Source of the DNA: Beverwykella pulmonaria
Taxonomy: Eukaryota > Ascomycota > Dothideomycetes > Pleosporales > Melanommataceae
DNA length: 64,000 nucleotides
NCBI GenBank assembly: GCA_001599595.1
Contig: BCHH01000006.1
Location: forward strand, 989,197 to 1,053,196
Reading direction: 5' to 3'
The notes beneath the pieces were generated by a model, which did no database searches, had not been told where the DNA came from, and saw only the letters and a program-made list of their open reading frames with translations. The position numbers were made by a program, and so were the translations under genes. Shown piece after piece: positions 35,178 through 48,054 of this stretch (positions are counted from its first letter, which is position 1; the number at the start of each line of letters is the position of its first letter).

Positions 35178-36490
35178 TCAACCAACCTCAACGATATCCT
35201 CATCCTCCACCAACTCCCCACACGTGTGTTCCCGCCAAAGATGATCCACCAGCGCCCTCGCCTCCGCACAAACTGTATCCACATCCCTGCACTTACTACA
35301 TATCACACACGCAAACCCTCCCCCTTCTCTATGACATTTCACAATGAACCGCTGTTCCACAAGAAAGACTCTTTGTTCATCGTTCCTCTTCGCATCCTCC
35401 TTCACAATCTCCCACGCCTTTCCCGGCCGCGTAGAAACGACAAAGTGGCAGAACGGACACGCGCCGTCGCCATCCGCATGGTACGCATCAGCCAGCGGCT
35501 GGAAAGGAAACTTTTGGAGATCGAGTGCGTAGACACAGTATAAACTGTGCGGGGCGACGACGGTATTGTGGGAACTCGGTTTGGATCGGTTGGAGCCGGA
35601 ATCGGTGCTGTGTGCTCTCGTCCTAGGTTTGGATTTTGACCGGATGGCGAGCGGGTACGTTCCACTTGCTGGGCTTGGAAAAGTACCCGGGAGGTCTGGC
35701 AAAGGGAAGCTTTCGGGGATCTCGAGCATGCGCTGGTATTGCAAGGCGAGGGCTTCGATGGAGGCTCTGCGGGCGGAGCGCGTGGTTTGGAGCAACTGGG
35801 TCAGGTGCTGTGAGATGGAGCGGTTGTGTGGGGTGGGGTTCAGGAAGTAGGCTTGGTAGATGCTGAGTAGGGCTTGCTGGAGGAAGATGATTTGGGCTTG
35901 GAGTTGGTTTTGGGTTATTACTGTTGTGGGGTGTTAGGAGGTGGGTAGATGGGATGGGGTAAAAGGAAGTTGCCGTACGATCTCCATCTGCAAATTTCTT
36001 TCCCAAATAGTGGTATCCGCGCTGATACTCTGCAAGCACCAGCTCAGAAGACGCAGTTATCGATTCCTCATCGCTGTCACGGTCGTCGCTATCCCAATCC
36101 TTTCTCCTGCTCTTACTTCGGCCCCTATCGTTTCTCTGACTCCTGCTCTTACTTCGTCGCCTATCTCGATCGCGAAAGTCAGAATCTGTATCCGACTCTC
36201 GCGGTCTTCGCGACAGTGGGACTCGACGGCGCTCTCGGCGCGCATCGTCGTCGTCGCTCTCTTCCAAAACCTTCTTTTTCTTCTTCTTGAGTTTGCGATA
36301 AAGATCGCCGGCAGAAGTCAAGGAATCGGTTAGAGTGCGTACGAGCGAGGCGACAACAATGAGGTTTTGAAGTATGCCTTTTGTCTAGTTGGGGGCGAGT
36401 TAGCTGTGAGTCTTGCGAGGTCTCGTGATCGGACGAAAATGATACGTAAGTGGAGAAATCACTCACAGACTCAATAGCACTGTCCTTCAT
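35178..36490 (-). CDS. Fungal-specific protein with Cys/His-rich C-terminus
   Basis: I do not recognise a named function. Exon 1 is only MKDSAIES; after an intron the protein continues TKGILQNLIVVASLVRTLTDSLTSAGDLYRKLKKKKKK, then a highly charged Arg/Ser/Asp stretch (RRRSKSRSQRNDRGRSKSRR) resembling RS-type disorder, ELVLAEYQRGYHYLGKKFADGD, and, after an intron, LITQNQLQAQIIFLQQALLSIYQAYF and a helical region. The C-terminal part has CPFCHFVV, CHREGGGFACVICSKCRD and DHLWREHTC, which could bind zinc. The KKKKKK run lies next to the predicted helix and might reflect a membrane- or nucleic-acid-contacting segment. The segment order is typical of proteins conserved across Pezizomycotina without assigned function. 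Confidence 0.7.
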
Positions 36491-37413
36491 TTTGCGATGT
36501 TTGTTCACTTCGTATCAGCTCATCTTATGTCCTGTTGTAGCAAGTGAAGAGTGTTGAGGATAGAGGAAAGATATTTGTGGCTTTGACTTCGCTTTGATCA
36601 CAGCACCTCACCGGACCAGGCAGCTGCTGACACGTTCCGAATCACGATACTGCTGCACGCGGGTGTTCTGCTGCGAGGGAAATTGCTCATTGGATGCATC
36701 GCGTGGACCAGCCCTGTCTTACACTAAGCGAGCCCTTTCGGATGATGTGGGCTGAGGCTTGTCACTTGTGCTGAATCTGGTCGCTCATATCGACCGCTTC
36801 ATTGCGCCTCACCAGCGGTGAAGTATACCGAACAAACATAATGAGTATGTGTGAACAGAAATGCAGCGAACGATCATACTGTGTCGCTAGAGTCATTCGC
36901 AAGTATTTTTGTTGAAGAAAGAGATGGCATTGCCCAGGTTGCCCATAACTTTAATTGGCGCTAGCGCGATGCACGCACTAAAGCCTTCCTTTGAACCTCT
37001 GACCTTGGAGCATATCTCCCTTTTGCTATCCTCATCTTTCCATTTCTCTTCGCTGTGCTCCTAGTCCTTCGAGGCCTCATCAGTGATTGTGCTCGCTTTT
37101 TATCACTCTCTGTCAATATGTTGTTCTTTATGCAGTGCCCACAAGATCGCCCCCAAATACGACTCGGCGGTTCCCTCGCGGCGCTTAAGGTTTCAGTGCA
37201 CAACCGATTCGCTAACAACACTCACCACATCCCCGGATCGGTCACAGGTAGCCGCGCTCTTCGTGTTAGCCTGTTATTATCGACTCAATATGGAATCAAT
37301 CCGACTGTGCCTCACAAGCACCACAACACCAAAAAGGCACGATGCCTCTGCGCGAACCATCCAACCTTCTTCGTCTCGTCACTGTGTGACACACCTGGTT
37401 CACATCGACAGCC
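36491..37413. other. Divergent intergenic region
   Basis: About 920 bases lie between two divergent genes. Short overlapping frames near 36960-37460 are not convincing. No element is recognised. Confidence 0.4.
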
Positions 37414-39865
37414 ATGAATTCGACAAATTTCTTCTCCCAATGGCGGAGGAACTTCTTTCGTGATCGAAGACTTGGATGCGCATCGGAGGTTTCGGAAACA
37501 GCAGACCTAACAAATGCACCGAGTTTCCCGACTATCGAATCAGAGTCCAAGACGTGGGCAACAACCGTCACTCACGTGCCGAGCTGGCCTCAGGATGCGA
37601 GGCCCTTGAGGAAGCGCAATTGGATATCCTACCTGTACTCCGTGGGAGACATCATCCTGGTCATTCTGCCTGTTTACTTTATTTGTGAGTGCTCGTCTCG
37701 TTGTATTGGGTCTATTTCTTACCAAACCTAGTCCTTGGCATTGCGGTGATCACCCTTAATGGTAAGCCAACTAAGGATAATGCGTTTGGCCCCAAGGTCG
37801 AATTCGCTATACAATTAGTAAGTTAAATATACGTGATTACATTATATATCTTTATTGACCCAACGTAGGGCCCTACGATATTTCCAATAGTTTTTGCGGC
37901 TATTGCGGGGCGTAGTATGAAGATGTATGCTAGATACATTGCCGAAAAAGGAGCTAACATTAGTGTGAGTGTTCAACGATACATCGAGGATGACTCTACT
38001 TTTATGCGAGATACTAATACTTCGACAAGACTCTAGAGTTGCTAATGGCGAGCCAGTCGGTATGGGGAACCATGGAGAGCCAGTTGTTAATGCAACGTCT
38101 TACTCTGGTTGGGGTCAACCTACTATTCCTTTGGGCTTTGTCGCCACTGGGTGGTCAAGCGTCACTCCGACTGATGAATAGAGATGATCAGGCTACATAT
38201 TCGTTGACCAAGCTACGGTACTTGAGTACAGGTCCTGGAGCAATGGCAATGGGCTTAGGGTCGACATACACACAGAATGGCAGGTTTGCTGATACTGGGG
38301 CTCTATATGGCGCTGCCCTCTTAGCTCCACAGGCAACAAAGATCGGTCATCAAGATTCCTGGGGTAACCTTAAAATCCCCAGGCTGGAAGCGCTTAACTC
38401 GTCCAACGTCGACTCGGGGGGATGGGTTGCAGTTCCGAACGATATACCCACACCCGAAACCTTTTCGTCTCTTGTTGGCCTTCCTCTGGTTAATCTTCCA
38501 CTGGACGGCGTGTCGAGGTTCAACCTGGAATATTCTTACTTGTCCGTCACGTGCGGAAACTTCAATCAAACGCCCTATCCGAGTCAGTTTGAACAGGAGA
38601 AAGGGCCAAGTTTGACGAACTATACTATTTTGGAAGAATTGGCACCAGGTTACATCTGGGACAGTAAGTCGAATGAAAGCGGCCATGATCCATTTGAACC
38701 TCTCCCAGGTCGCCCAACAAGCTTCTTCCTCGATATAGATTCTGCCTGGCTACCAAATGCGGACACAGGAGGTGAACGGACCGCTGTAGGACGCTTAGAT
38801 GGCTTCTTCGGCAACGCCAATTACTCTCACCAGAATGAGAAGGACTTTCGAACGAGCCGGGAACTAACATACGTTTCCGTGTATGCAACCACACCTGATT
38901 CTTACCGGTACGGGTTGAACATTGTGAGGTGTTCTCTTCGCCAAGACCATGTCGAGGTAGTTGCTCGCTGTGAACAAAATCAGTGCGCGACAGAGAAAAT
39001 GAGGACATCCCTTTCGGACAGACGCCCAGCATCCCTCACAGGCTTCGAACACTCCTTGATCTCATCTCAATTCATTCAAGAGTTTCCTTTAGCAATCACT
39101 TGCTCTACGAGCGGGTCAAGTCGTAACGGGACAACTGCGACCGCGTCAAGCCTGACAGAACGATTCATGGCCAACACTTCTTCGTTTCCATTGGTAGAGC
39201 AGGGTGGCCAGCCAAACCAGGATGTGGCATTTGTCAATGTATCTCTCATCCCTCCCGAAGTCTTTTCGAGGAGACTGAGTCTGGTCTTGAACACCTATTA
39301 TCAGCTCAGCTTGCAGCCAACAGGCTACTTTGGAGGTTTATCCAATCTGTCGGATTACGGCCCGGATACTGTCCCAGTAACGGATATAAACGCATATCTG
39401 CCAAGTAACTTATCGGCTACCAATACCTCCTTCTACGATTGGTGGAATACCTTTAACGATTTGCTGAACGACAATAAGTCGCCTTTCATCGGCGCGACGA
39501 CAACGGCGAATGTAACGACAGTCGAAGAGATTTTCGTTTGCAACTTCGCTTGGCTTAGTCTCCTTTTTGCGTCTACAGGAATCATCTTTGTCACGGGAGG
39601 GATCGCTCTGGTGTTGAAGCGAAAGACCCTTGGGCCGGAGCTGTTCGGATTCGTAACGAGCATGACGTATGATAACCCATATGTGAAGATCGCAGACGGA
39701 ACCCTCGGCGGAGGAACGACGATGGATGCAATGGAGCGAGCTCGATTACTGAAAGATGTTAAGGTATACGTTGGTGATGTGAGAGGTGAAGAGGATATTG
39801 GGCACATTGCGATGGCTGCTGGTCATCCAATGCGGAAATTAGAGAGAGGTCGGTTGTATGCATAA
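37414..39865 (+). CDS. Fungal-specific multi-pass membrane protein
   Basis: Exons 37414-37684, 37732-37817, 37869-37964 and 38039-39865 join to 759 residues. N-terminal membrane segments are ISYLYSVGDIILVILPVYFI and FLGIAVITL, followed by GPTIFPIVFAAIAGRSMKMYARYIAEKGANIS and a third hydrophobic block LVGVNLLFLWALSPLGGQASLR. A long, Asn/Ser-rich, glycosylation-prone domain follows (many NxS/T sites). A last membrane segment, WLSLLFASTGIIFVTGGIALVL, leads to a short cytosolic tail (VKIADGTLGG.....ERARLLKDVKVYVGDVRGEEDIGHIA). The pattern ALSPLGGQASLR and the final DVKVYVGDV are known from a widespread uncharacterised fungal family. The intron 3 acceptor must be TCTAGAG (ending 38038), not the nearer TCTAG two bases earlier, to keep the frame. 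Confidence 0.82.
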
Positions 39866-41014
39866 GAGGAAACTCCAATGAGAACAAATGAAGCGGACTT
39901 TGTTCCCTGGGACCTTTTGCATTGACCATCTACCGCAGTGTGGCTCAGTCGGCGGAGTTTTCGTGAGTCACCATGACACCGCCACTCGCGATTATTGGAC
40001 ATGTATCGGAACGCCTGGAAGCCCAAGACCGACTTGGACGTAAAAGGAGTTAGAAAAGGTGGGGTGGCCACCAGGTTGCAGCTTTGTGATCAAGATGAAG
40101 GATGCTTGGTGGGCAAAGATGAAGGATAGCCTCCGTGGCTCCGAAACATCCATACGGATCAGCAGTATCAGCAGAGACGAGCCAGCCTCACAAGCCAGAC
40201 GAACATTAGGTGACATGATCAGCACTCTCGGGCGCTTTACAGCAGCCAGTCTTTGACAACGCTGTGAGCAGGATGTGACAGACGCAGTCCCCCGTATTGA
40301 ATTGATCAAGCTTTCAGGGCAGCTGTGGTGGAAAGAAGTAAGGAAGAGCAGAAGCGACGGAGTTAAACCAATCGGTGACACGAAGCAAGGATGCGCCTTC
40401 CGGAAGTGCGACGAGGCTTGATCAGGGGTACGGATTAAGTTCGGACCGCTACCGACTGCGCCTCCAGGCCAATGACCGGGTCGCAGAGTCCGGTAAAACG
40501 AAACATCAGCTTTTGCGAAGCGACACCACAGCATCTCCGCCAGGCACCCCGCGCATTGATGGACCTGCATCCCGCTCCGACCTTGTCATGCCTCTCGGGC
40601 CTCTCGTGCCTTCTTTGGCTGACGTTCAAGCACATCCTCGGCGGTCCCGTTTCACAGCGCAAACGCTCGCCTTGGTGGGGCAGCGGACGCCTACCATGCA
40701 TTTGTTTGGTTTTCGGACTGGTATTTCGAAACAGACTCCTAATTGAGGGATCGCCCCAGTATAGTCCGTCGTGGGAAGGTGTGAGTGGCGGTGGGCAAGG
40801 CAGCATGCTACCTTAGACTTCATATATAACGAGTCCCCAATGTCTTTCTACACTTCCTCATCACAGTCTCAACCAGCACATTCTTTCTTGCCTATTCAGC
40901 TTCTTTTCTCTAGCCGGTCTAGCACATTCTTGCCTACTTTCTTCTCACACTCCTTACACAGTACAGTCAAACAGCTCAGTCTTTTCTATCTTCAGAGCCA
41001 TCACCACCATCAAA
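39866..41014. promoter_or_regulatory. Upstream region of the LPMO gene
   Basis: No gene is visible. The last about 190 bases before 41015 are pyrimidine-rich (many TTCT/CTTC runs), and a TATATAA sequence lies at about 40823-40829, a plausible TATA element with CT-rich initiator, as expected for a strongly expressed secreted protein. Confidence 0.5.
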
Positions 41015-42175
41015 ATGTCTTTCCGATCAGCCATCGTTGCCGCTGCCCTCATGGCCTCTGCTGCCAACGCCCACGTAGCCATGCAGACTCCTGTTATCTT
41101 CAGTCAAGACAAGGCTCTGATTGATACCGCCCCGATCACTGCCGAGCAGTACCCCTGCCATTCTCAGTATGGCTTCGAGGTCACCAAGATGAACCCCATG
41201 ACTGTTGGAACAGCCATGAAGGTCAAGCTGAAGGGATCCGCCATCCACGGTGGTGGATCCTGCCAATTGAGCGTCACCACCGACACCACGCCGTCCAAAA
41301 ATTCCAAGTTCAAGGTCATCAAGTCTTTCGAGGGTAACTGCCCTTCAGGACCCGATGCTGAGCTGGATTACACGATCCCCGCTAGCATTCCCAACGGCAA
41401 GGCTACTTTCGCCTGGACTTGGTTCTCGGTGTTGAGCGGTGGCCCAGAGATGTACATGAACTGCGCGCCGATCGAGGTCACCGGTGGTGCCAGCGATACC
41501 TCTGCGTTCGATGCTCTGCCTGATATGCTGATTGCCAACATTGGATCTACCACCTGCAAGAGTGTGACGGGCAGCCCCATCAAGTTCCCCAACCCTGGTG
41601 CTGAAGTTGTTGTTGGTAGCGGTTTGGCCGCCGTAGCGCCAACCGGTGAGTGTGGTGCTTCTGGAGCTGCCCCGACCCCAGTTGCATCCAGCGCCCCAGT
41701 TGCATCCAGCGCTCCAGTTGCATCCAGCGCCCCAGTTGCATCCCCAGTCGCATCCAGCCCAGTAGTTGCGCCTGCGCCATCTGGTACGTCACCACCACCC
41801 TCTGACTCGACTGATGATAACACTTGCGATGATGAAGGTCAACCCATTGCCTCCTCCACTCCTGTGGCTTCACCCGCGCCTGTTGCTACCTCCCCACCAA
41901 TCGTCGCTCCCCCGGTCGCTTCCACCGCGCCCGTCCCAACTCCCGCCCCTGTCACGCCTGTCACCGGCGGTTCTACCTGCACTACCAACGGCGCGATTGT
42001 TTGCAACGGTACTACTCAATTCGGTCTCTGCAACAACGGTTCCGTTGTCTGGCAGCCGGTGGCCGCTGGCACTACCTGTGTCAACGGTGCCATCCAGAAG
42101 CGTTCCACTGCCTTCAAGTCCTCCTATAACGGCCGCATTGTGCGCCCCAGATCCGGTGTCTCCTACAAGATCTAA
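41015..42175 (+). CDS. Secreted AA11-type lytic polysaccharide monooxygenase with C-terminal X278-like module
   Basis: The intronless frame gives 386 residues. MSFRSAIVAAALMASAANA is a signal peptide, and cleavage leaves His as residue 1 (HVAMQTPVIF), the copper-brace His. A second His lies in SAIHGGGSCQLSV, and EMYMNCAPIEV supplies the conserved Tyr region; FAWTWFSVLSGG is typical of AA11 and relatives. Copper enzymes of this class cut chitin oxidatively. The middle is a Pro/Ala/Ser linker with repeated PVASSA units. The C-terminal domain (CTTNGAIVCNGTTQFGLCNNGSVVW...GTTCVNGAI) has the four-Cys X278 pattern seen on AA11 enzymes, likely chitin-binding. Related extracellular proteins without proven activity share this core, so activity is inferred. 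Confidence 0.8.
   Translation: MSFRSAIVAAALMASAANAHVAMQTPVIFSQDKALIDTAPITAEQYPCHSQYGFEVTKMNPMTVGTAMKVKLKGSAIHGGGSCQLSVTTDTTPSKNSKFKVIKSFEGNCPSGPDAELDYTIPASIPNGKATFAWTWFSVLSGGPEMYMNCAPIEVTGGASDTSAFDALPDMLIANIGSTTCKSVTGSPIKFPNPGAEVVVGSGLAAVAPTGECGASGAAPTPVASSAPVASSAPVASSAPVASPVASSPVVAPAPSGTSPPPSDSTDDNTCDDEGQPIASSTPVASPAPVATSPPIVAPPVASTAPVPTPAPVTPVTGGSTCTTNGAIVCNGTTQFGLCNNGSVVWQPVAAGTTCVNGAIQKRSTAFKSSYNGRIVRPRSGVSYKI
41680..41760 (+). repeat. In-frame PVASSA-type linker repeats
   Basis: The 18-nt unit (CCAGTTGCATCCAGCGC followed by C or T) is repeated four times almost perfectly, then continues in degenerate form. It encodes PVASSA units in the LPMO linker. Such units change copy number easily. 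Confidence 0.85.
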
Positions 42176-44403
42176 GTATCTCATCCTTCAGATACTCGAT
42201 CCACTTCGCTCGCTCCGCTCTCTTCGGAAAAGTCTTGGTGATATTGTTTGGTGTATATTCAAGAACTGGCTTTTGACCTACATTCTTTCTTCTTTATTAA
42301 CGGGGGGTCTGAGACCGGTTTGGTGTACATAAGCTGCGCTTCTCTTCATTATTCCCTCTACTTTTGGTCGTTACTTTTCATCTGAAGCATTTTCCGCGTT
42401 GCATTGGCATTTCCCTCTTTGGAGTACATAGAATGACTCTCGGTAAAAAATTTCATCTGGCATTTTTACAAACCTAAAACATTTGCTATGCTCCTGTCTT
42501 GCTGTGATTTACTGACTTTCAGAGACATCCAATACCTTCCAAAGTTACCCCTCCAAACTCTCCACATGCATAACCCCCTATTCGAAAACAAGGAAGTCTC
42601 TGCACCACCCTACGTACCCCCTACATACTCACATGCAGGCACCGAATCCAGAATCCACAGATCGGCAGCTCCTCCACAAATTCAATCCTCGCTCCGAAAT
42701 TAAAGGAACGCTCACCAGATCTGGCCATGATCCCACCATCCCACCATCTGTTTCACATTTACACATCACGATTCCCCGTCTCCTTATGAATGACGAGTAG
42801 TGACAAAGCTCCCTGCCCAATCGCCCAATGCAACGGGGCTCCAAGGGTGTGGGACCTGAAACGTGGCCCGCGCTCCGCCTGCCGGATTTAGATATTCAGC
42901 AGGGGTGGGCCGAGGCTTCAGCCACAGCGCTTGCGACATTCTAACGTGGCGGACAGCTAACGACCTGAGTTTAAAGATGTAGAAATTCATGCGTGCGGTC
43001 CTTGGGCAGCTGAAGGTAACATTAGGCAGCAGCCTGATTTGCGTGGATAGCTGGAATGCGAGTCGTGACATTCATGCTGTGTGTAGATCACGATGCTAAT
43101 TCTATGGATGGAGAGGCTAGAAATGGAAGCATGCGCCACGGTGCGGGAATGCCGAATATAAGGTTCTGCGCCTCATGGTGCGTTATCGATAGGTACCCTC
43201 TTCATCGAGATTGAGATGGGCGGGAATCCCGAACAGACGGCCTGTCCGCTGTGCTGTGCCGCCACCCAATGTTGTGTAATGAGACCTCGCAACCTCTGCA
43301 GCTTTCTTCTTTGCACACGCACAACCTCGAATATTTCTCAATGATATCCATCTCATTTGTTTCAAACAGCTGCTCACCCTTCTACACAGGAGATGTATGG
43401 AGATGGGGGTGATCCTTCAGCTAGGCCCCCAAGCAGCAAAATTCCCCTTGTCATCTCCCGAACCCGCGCTGACATGACAGCGTGTGTAACCTGAGTTTTG
43501 GACGTGGCAAGTCCGAAGCCCGCAACACAGACAGCGTATGTACAGTAAGAATGCGAGCCTGGTATATTTGAAGGGCCCGTAGTTCTCACTACGTATATGA
43601 ATGCGAGGCTTGTCGGCGATGACTGAGTGCTCTTCTCGTGCTTGGTGTCGGAGCTATTTTTGATGCGTTGGGAGGGAAATGTGCCGATTAGTCAGTAGCA
43701 TATCCACGTGACTGGTATGGTGCCCGGGCTTACAGTATCCTTTTTGGCGCAATGCACTTGTGATAATCCATAGATCCCACATAGTTGCGGAGAGTACCGC
43801 CAGAGCAATCTAAATCGTTGTTCTCAGCCAGCTAGTCCCAAGTAAGGACGCGCGCATCCCACCCTTGATTCTGGATATAGGACTCTATTTTGTGTAAATT
43901 TTTCTATGATAATATTAGTGGTCTTACTCTCTGCTCTCCCGTACAGAATTGGCGTGGTTTCAATCAGCCAGCACGTTGTCTGCTTTCAATATCTCATATC
44001 CTTGCCTTTTGCCTACCTCAACGAACTTGAACACATCGTGCTTAAAAAAGTATGGAATCTGCTTTCGCATCGCGATAATCCACGATTCCTTCGAACTGGA
44101 AATTTCAAGGGAGATCGTGTTAGGTACTGAGGACTCTTTTGTTCATTTTCATATTACTTTATGGCGTAGTGAGGGCGGTGTTGCTGTGTAGCATTGACCC
44201 TTTTGTCAGTGTTGTGATGCGCGATTTTTAACGGTACCGGTAAGCGAACCAGCCTGGCTTGCGCAATGCGCAGTTTCGCACAGAAATTCTAGGCGTAAAA
44301 CGCCTTGGTGAACCAATCAGTTTGTAAATATATAAATATGTAGAACCCGTCTCGTCCGTTGTCTTTCCCTCTGCTTGATCTTGTGTCGTTGTCGAATGCT
44401 GAT
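42176..44403. other. Intergenic tract of about 2.2 kb
   Basis: No supportable gene is present. Frames are below 100 codons, overlap each other and have no motifs. The first about 200 bases downstream of the LPMO stop are T-rich and probably 3' UTR. Confidence 0.45.
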
Positions 44404-47400
44404 ATGATGGGTTCAACGGAACACTCGACACTCGCAGCCTTGTCACCCTCCCAAAACGATAGCGACAGCAACGCTTCTCTTCTCTTACCACCTTTACCAG
44501 TGTTCAATATAATTTTCCCTAGTCGCCCGAACAGCCCCTTCCAGCTCGATGACACTTCCTATCTGGAGTCAGCCGGATTATTGGACGAGTCTTACACTCA
44601 AGAGCAGGGCTTATGTGACTTACCATGGCCATGTGGCCAGTCTATGGATAGCATCCAACCACCGGATGCAATTTCTGAGCCTTCTTGGAGCCACGGGTTA
44701 TCAGATACCTCGCCAGAACTATCAAGAACGGAGTCTTTGGAACAACAGCTCAGGGATGCTTTGTGTCAACATGCCCACAAAGAGTCGAAAGGCTTTCTCC
44801 CTCTGGACAAATTGAACGAACTAGTCATAGAAGACTCGGTCGCAGATACTCTCAGAAAATACATGCCAGAGCTCTCTGTTGACTCTATAAGACAACTGGC
44901 ACAAGCAATCTGCCCTGGATCCGTTCGAAATCCATTGCATCCATCTTTCTGCAGGATATTTGCAATATTGATCATGATCGAACAACCCCAGGAGATTCTT
45001 ATCTTTGTCAACAATAATATCACTGACCATGATTTGCCCCTTGTCAAGGCTCGGAATGGAAATACAGGCCGATCTGAATTGCGACGAAAGATACAGCCCC
45101 ATAAATCACTGGAATGCCTTAATGCATGGTCATCTTTCTTGGTAGACTTATTCGAGGGATACCAGTGGACATTACTTTCGCCTTTCTTCTCGAGGGGTAA
45201 CAACGGAGCTGTACGCTTCTACCCTCTTGACGACCAGACCATCCTTCCTTTCATCGAGGACTCTTCTCGTGACGCTAACCTTGAGGATGACGAGGATTTC
45301 CAAGGTGGTCACGGATCTGTCTTCCGGGTCAAAATTCATCCTTCTCATTTTAATTTTTACGATATTGCGGTATGCACAAATTTCCCACGAATACTTGCAC
45401 ACTGTAGTTCATTTACTAATTTTATTACTTCAAGGAAACCTATGAGGCTGATTCCACCTTCGCAGTGAAGCGTCTCCACTCTCGCAATCGCGAGATGTTT
45501 TCCAGAGAGGTAAACGCTCTTAAGAGGCTGAGTGGCCAAAAGCATATTGTCCCACTTCTCGCTACATTCGAGTACAAGAACAGCTATCATCTCCTATTCC
45601 CTTGGGCTAACGCCAACCTTCGACGGTATTGGGCCATGTTTCCCGACCCATCAACCGATATACGGTACGGGCTGTGGGTAGCCAAGCAGTGTAAAGGCAT
45701 CGCAGAAGGGCTGAGTGTCATCCACGAGCCTCCCACTGATCAAAGCGACGACTACGCATACGAATCCATTTTACAGCCAAGCCACGACCAGCCGCAGCGT
45801 ACCAAGGCGTACGGCAGGCATGGAGACATCAAGCCGGAAAATATACTGTGGTTCAGAAACGGCCCCAACACTGATATTGGGGTCTTGGAGATTGCTGACT
45901 TTGGCCTCACCCGCTTCCATCACAGACAGTCTCGGTCCAACATCTCGCCTGTAGGTATGGGTAACTCGCCAACCTATCGCGCTCCCGAATTTGACATGCC
46001 CGATGGACTCTTGTCACGCTCCTACGACATCTGGGCCCTGGGCTGCCTTTATCTCGAGTTCATCACTTGGTACTTCCTTGGCTGGAGTGGTGTCATGGAG
46101 TTCTCTGCATCGAGGGAGACAAAACGAAACGACCTTTCGGCTGATGACTGTTACTTTGAGCTAAGCGGTTCCAAAGATACTGATAATATTTGTAGCAAAG
46201 TTAAACCTGCTGTCATTCGTGTAAGTCTCCAATACTGACAAACCAGCATCGCCTTCTGTTATCGGTCCATTCTCTGACATCATTGTAACAGTGGATGGTG
46301 TCACTACGTCAGCACTCGGCCTGCTCATCGTTCTTTCATGATTTCCTCGATCTCATCCAGAATAGCATGCTTGTCGTCGAAACAAATGGCGAGTCTCTGG
46401 TTCGGAGAGTCACCGCAGCTGGCGTGAAACAAAGAATGGTTATGTTTTATAACCGCTCAGGCTCAAATAAAGCATACCTTTCTGGGAACAACCCTTTATA
46501 TGACCTCCCTATGAGGATATCTCACCGCTCGTGGATTGGAAGCACCCAGAACCAGGAGACTCGGAGACATTCAAGCAGCGCGGTCGAGTTAGAGGGCTAC
46601 GATAGATCTATCCCAGGTACGGTCCTGACGCAGTGTAGCTTGCGGCAGTTAGCATGGGAATTTCCAGAGACAGAGACCAGGGCAACCCATCTCAGTAGCA
46701 GCAACACCAGTGACGGCAAAGAAGGGTCATCCTCTTTGAGCGACATTCATGGGAATGAATCTTCTACTTCCGTTAGTGATCTAAGTAGCCGACAAATCAG
46801 TACAACACAGACAACACAGGATACAACCCTAGGACAGCCTGAGAATGAACGCTATTTCGCGTGCCCGTTCTTCAAACACAAGCCTAGCAAATATTGGAAG
46901 ACGTGTTCAAAAGGGTGGGAGCATATTCACAGACTGAAGTACGTTTTTTGTGATATCCACAGCGTTGATACAACAGGCTAATAACCACTTACTTCAGAGA
47001 GCACTTATATCGGAGGCACCTTCTTCCAAAGTACAGATGCACTCGTTGCCTAACATATTTCAAAGACAGCGCTGCCCTTGAAGCACATACCCGCACTGTG
47101 ACGCCCTGTGCGTTGAGGGAGTCTCCGGATGTCGAGGGCATCAATCCCGAACAGGAGTATCGTCTCCGCTCGAAAAAGCGAACTAGAACCGACACAACGT
47201 CAGGTGACGAAGATCGGGACCGTGAACGATGGTGGAAGATGTATAAAATTATCTTTCCAGACACCGACCCAGAGCATATCTCTCCATGTAAGTGGGCCCA
47301 GGGCGTACAGGACACGACACCATGAGCTGATTAAGTTACATAAAGACAACGACTACAGTCACCTAGTTTCCACTATGCTGGGGTCCTCGGAAACTATCGC

Positions 47401-47575
47401 TGACTACAGCAAGTTTCTAAATGAAGGTATTCCACTAGACGTGCAAACTGAGTTGCAAGTCACAATCAGTCGAGAGCTCGGGCTTAGCGATGTCGATGGC
47501 AGGAAAATCATTGACATAATTCCTATTTTGCAGCGGACGCTCTTGCAATCTTTTCAGAACTACAGGGGAAACTGA
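44404..47575 (+). CDS. Protein kinase-like domain fused to C2H2-type region
   Basis: The gene has short introns, for example after GATATTGCG (about 45370), after VKPAVIR (about 46220) and after HRLK (about 46940). The N-terminal about 270 residues are helical with no named domain. The kinase domain shows GGHGSVFRV (glycine loop), FAVKRL (Lys), a catalytic loop GRHGDIKPENIL (HGD instead of HRD, common in this fungal group), DFGLTRF and YRAPEFDM; DIWALGCLYLEFITW is subdomain IX. A Ser/Thr-rich linker follows, then FACPFFKHKPSKYWKTCSKGWEHIHRLK joined to EHLYRRHLLPKYRCTRC, matching the fungal C-x-C/C2H2 region often placed beside such kinases. After GTAAGT at 47288 the frame is uncertain: the C-terminal coding-looking frame (HELIKLHKDND...GLSDVDGRK, to 47575) is off by one base from every simple splice that I tried except one giving a 124-nt intron. 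The true start is probably the first ATG at 44404. Confidence 0.75.
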
Positions 47576-48054
47576 TGATCAGTAGATAATCCTGGTTCAT
47601 AGTGTTGAGGATCTTGATTCCTTTGAGGAGGAATGTGATGAGATATATAGTCTTTGATGCAATGTGCTTAATCATTAGTCGGTTTGCAACTTAAGTAGCT
47701 TGTTTAACGTTTACAATATCCCTCGAGGAATCATCGAGTTTGACTAGAACAGTAGTGGCTCGATTCATCACGCTCTTTTGGTTAATGAAGAGGGAGATAT
47801 TTCCATAGATCATGCCAATCTTCATTCCTTCCTTCTTCCCAGTTCTCTCTCTGCGAGCATTCAGTCAGTCTGCGCCACCAATAGCAAGGCACTGAACAGA
47901 CCTCTCATTTTGTAAAATGCATAGCGAATCAATCTAAACGCATAAGAAGCCAAGTGTACGCGCCAGTTTTATCGCGTCTAGAAAATTCTTTAGAAGATTC
48001 ACCCATGCCATGCCCTGTGTCCTCTCACTTAGAGTGGTGATTGTGGCAGTCGTA
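47576..48054. other. Intergenic
   Basis: Nothing recognisable. This spans the 3' side of the kinase gene and the border of the WD40 relic. Confidence 0.4.

Noticed and set aside
39935..39985. tRNA A-box-like sequence TGGCTCAGTCGG
   Set aside because: No B box at the proper distance and no cloverleaf can be drawn.
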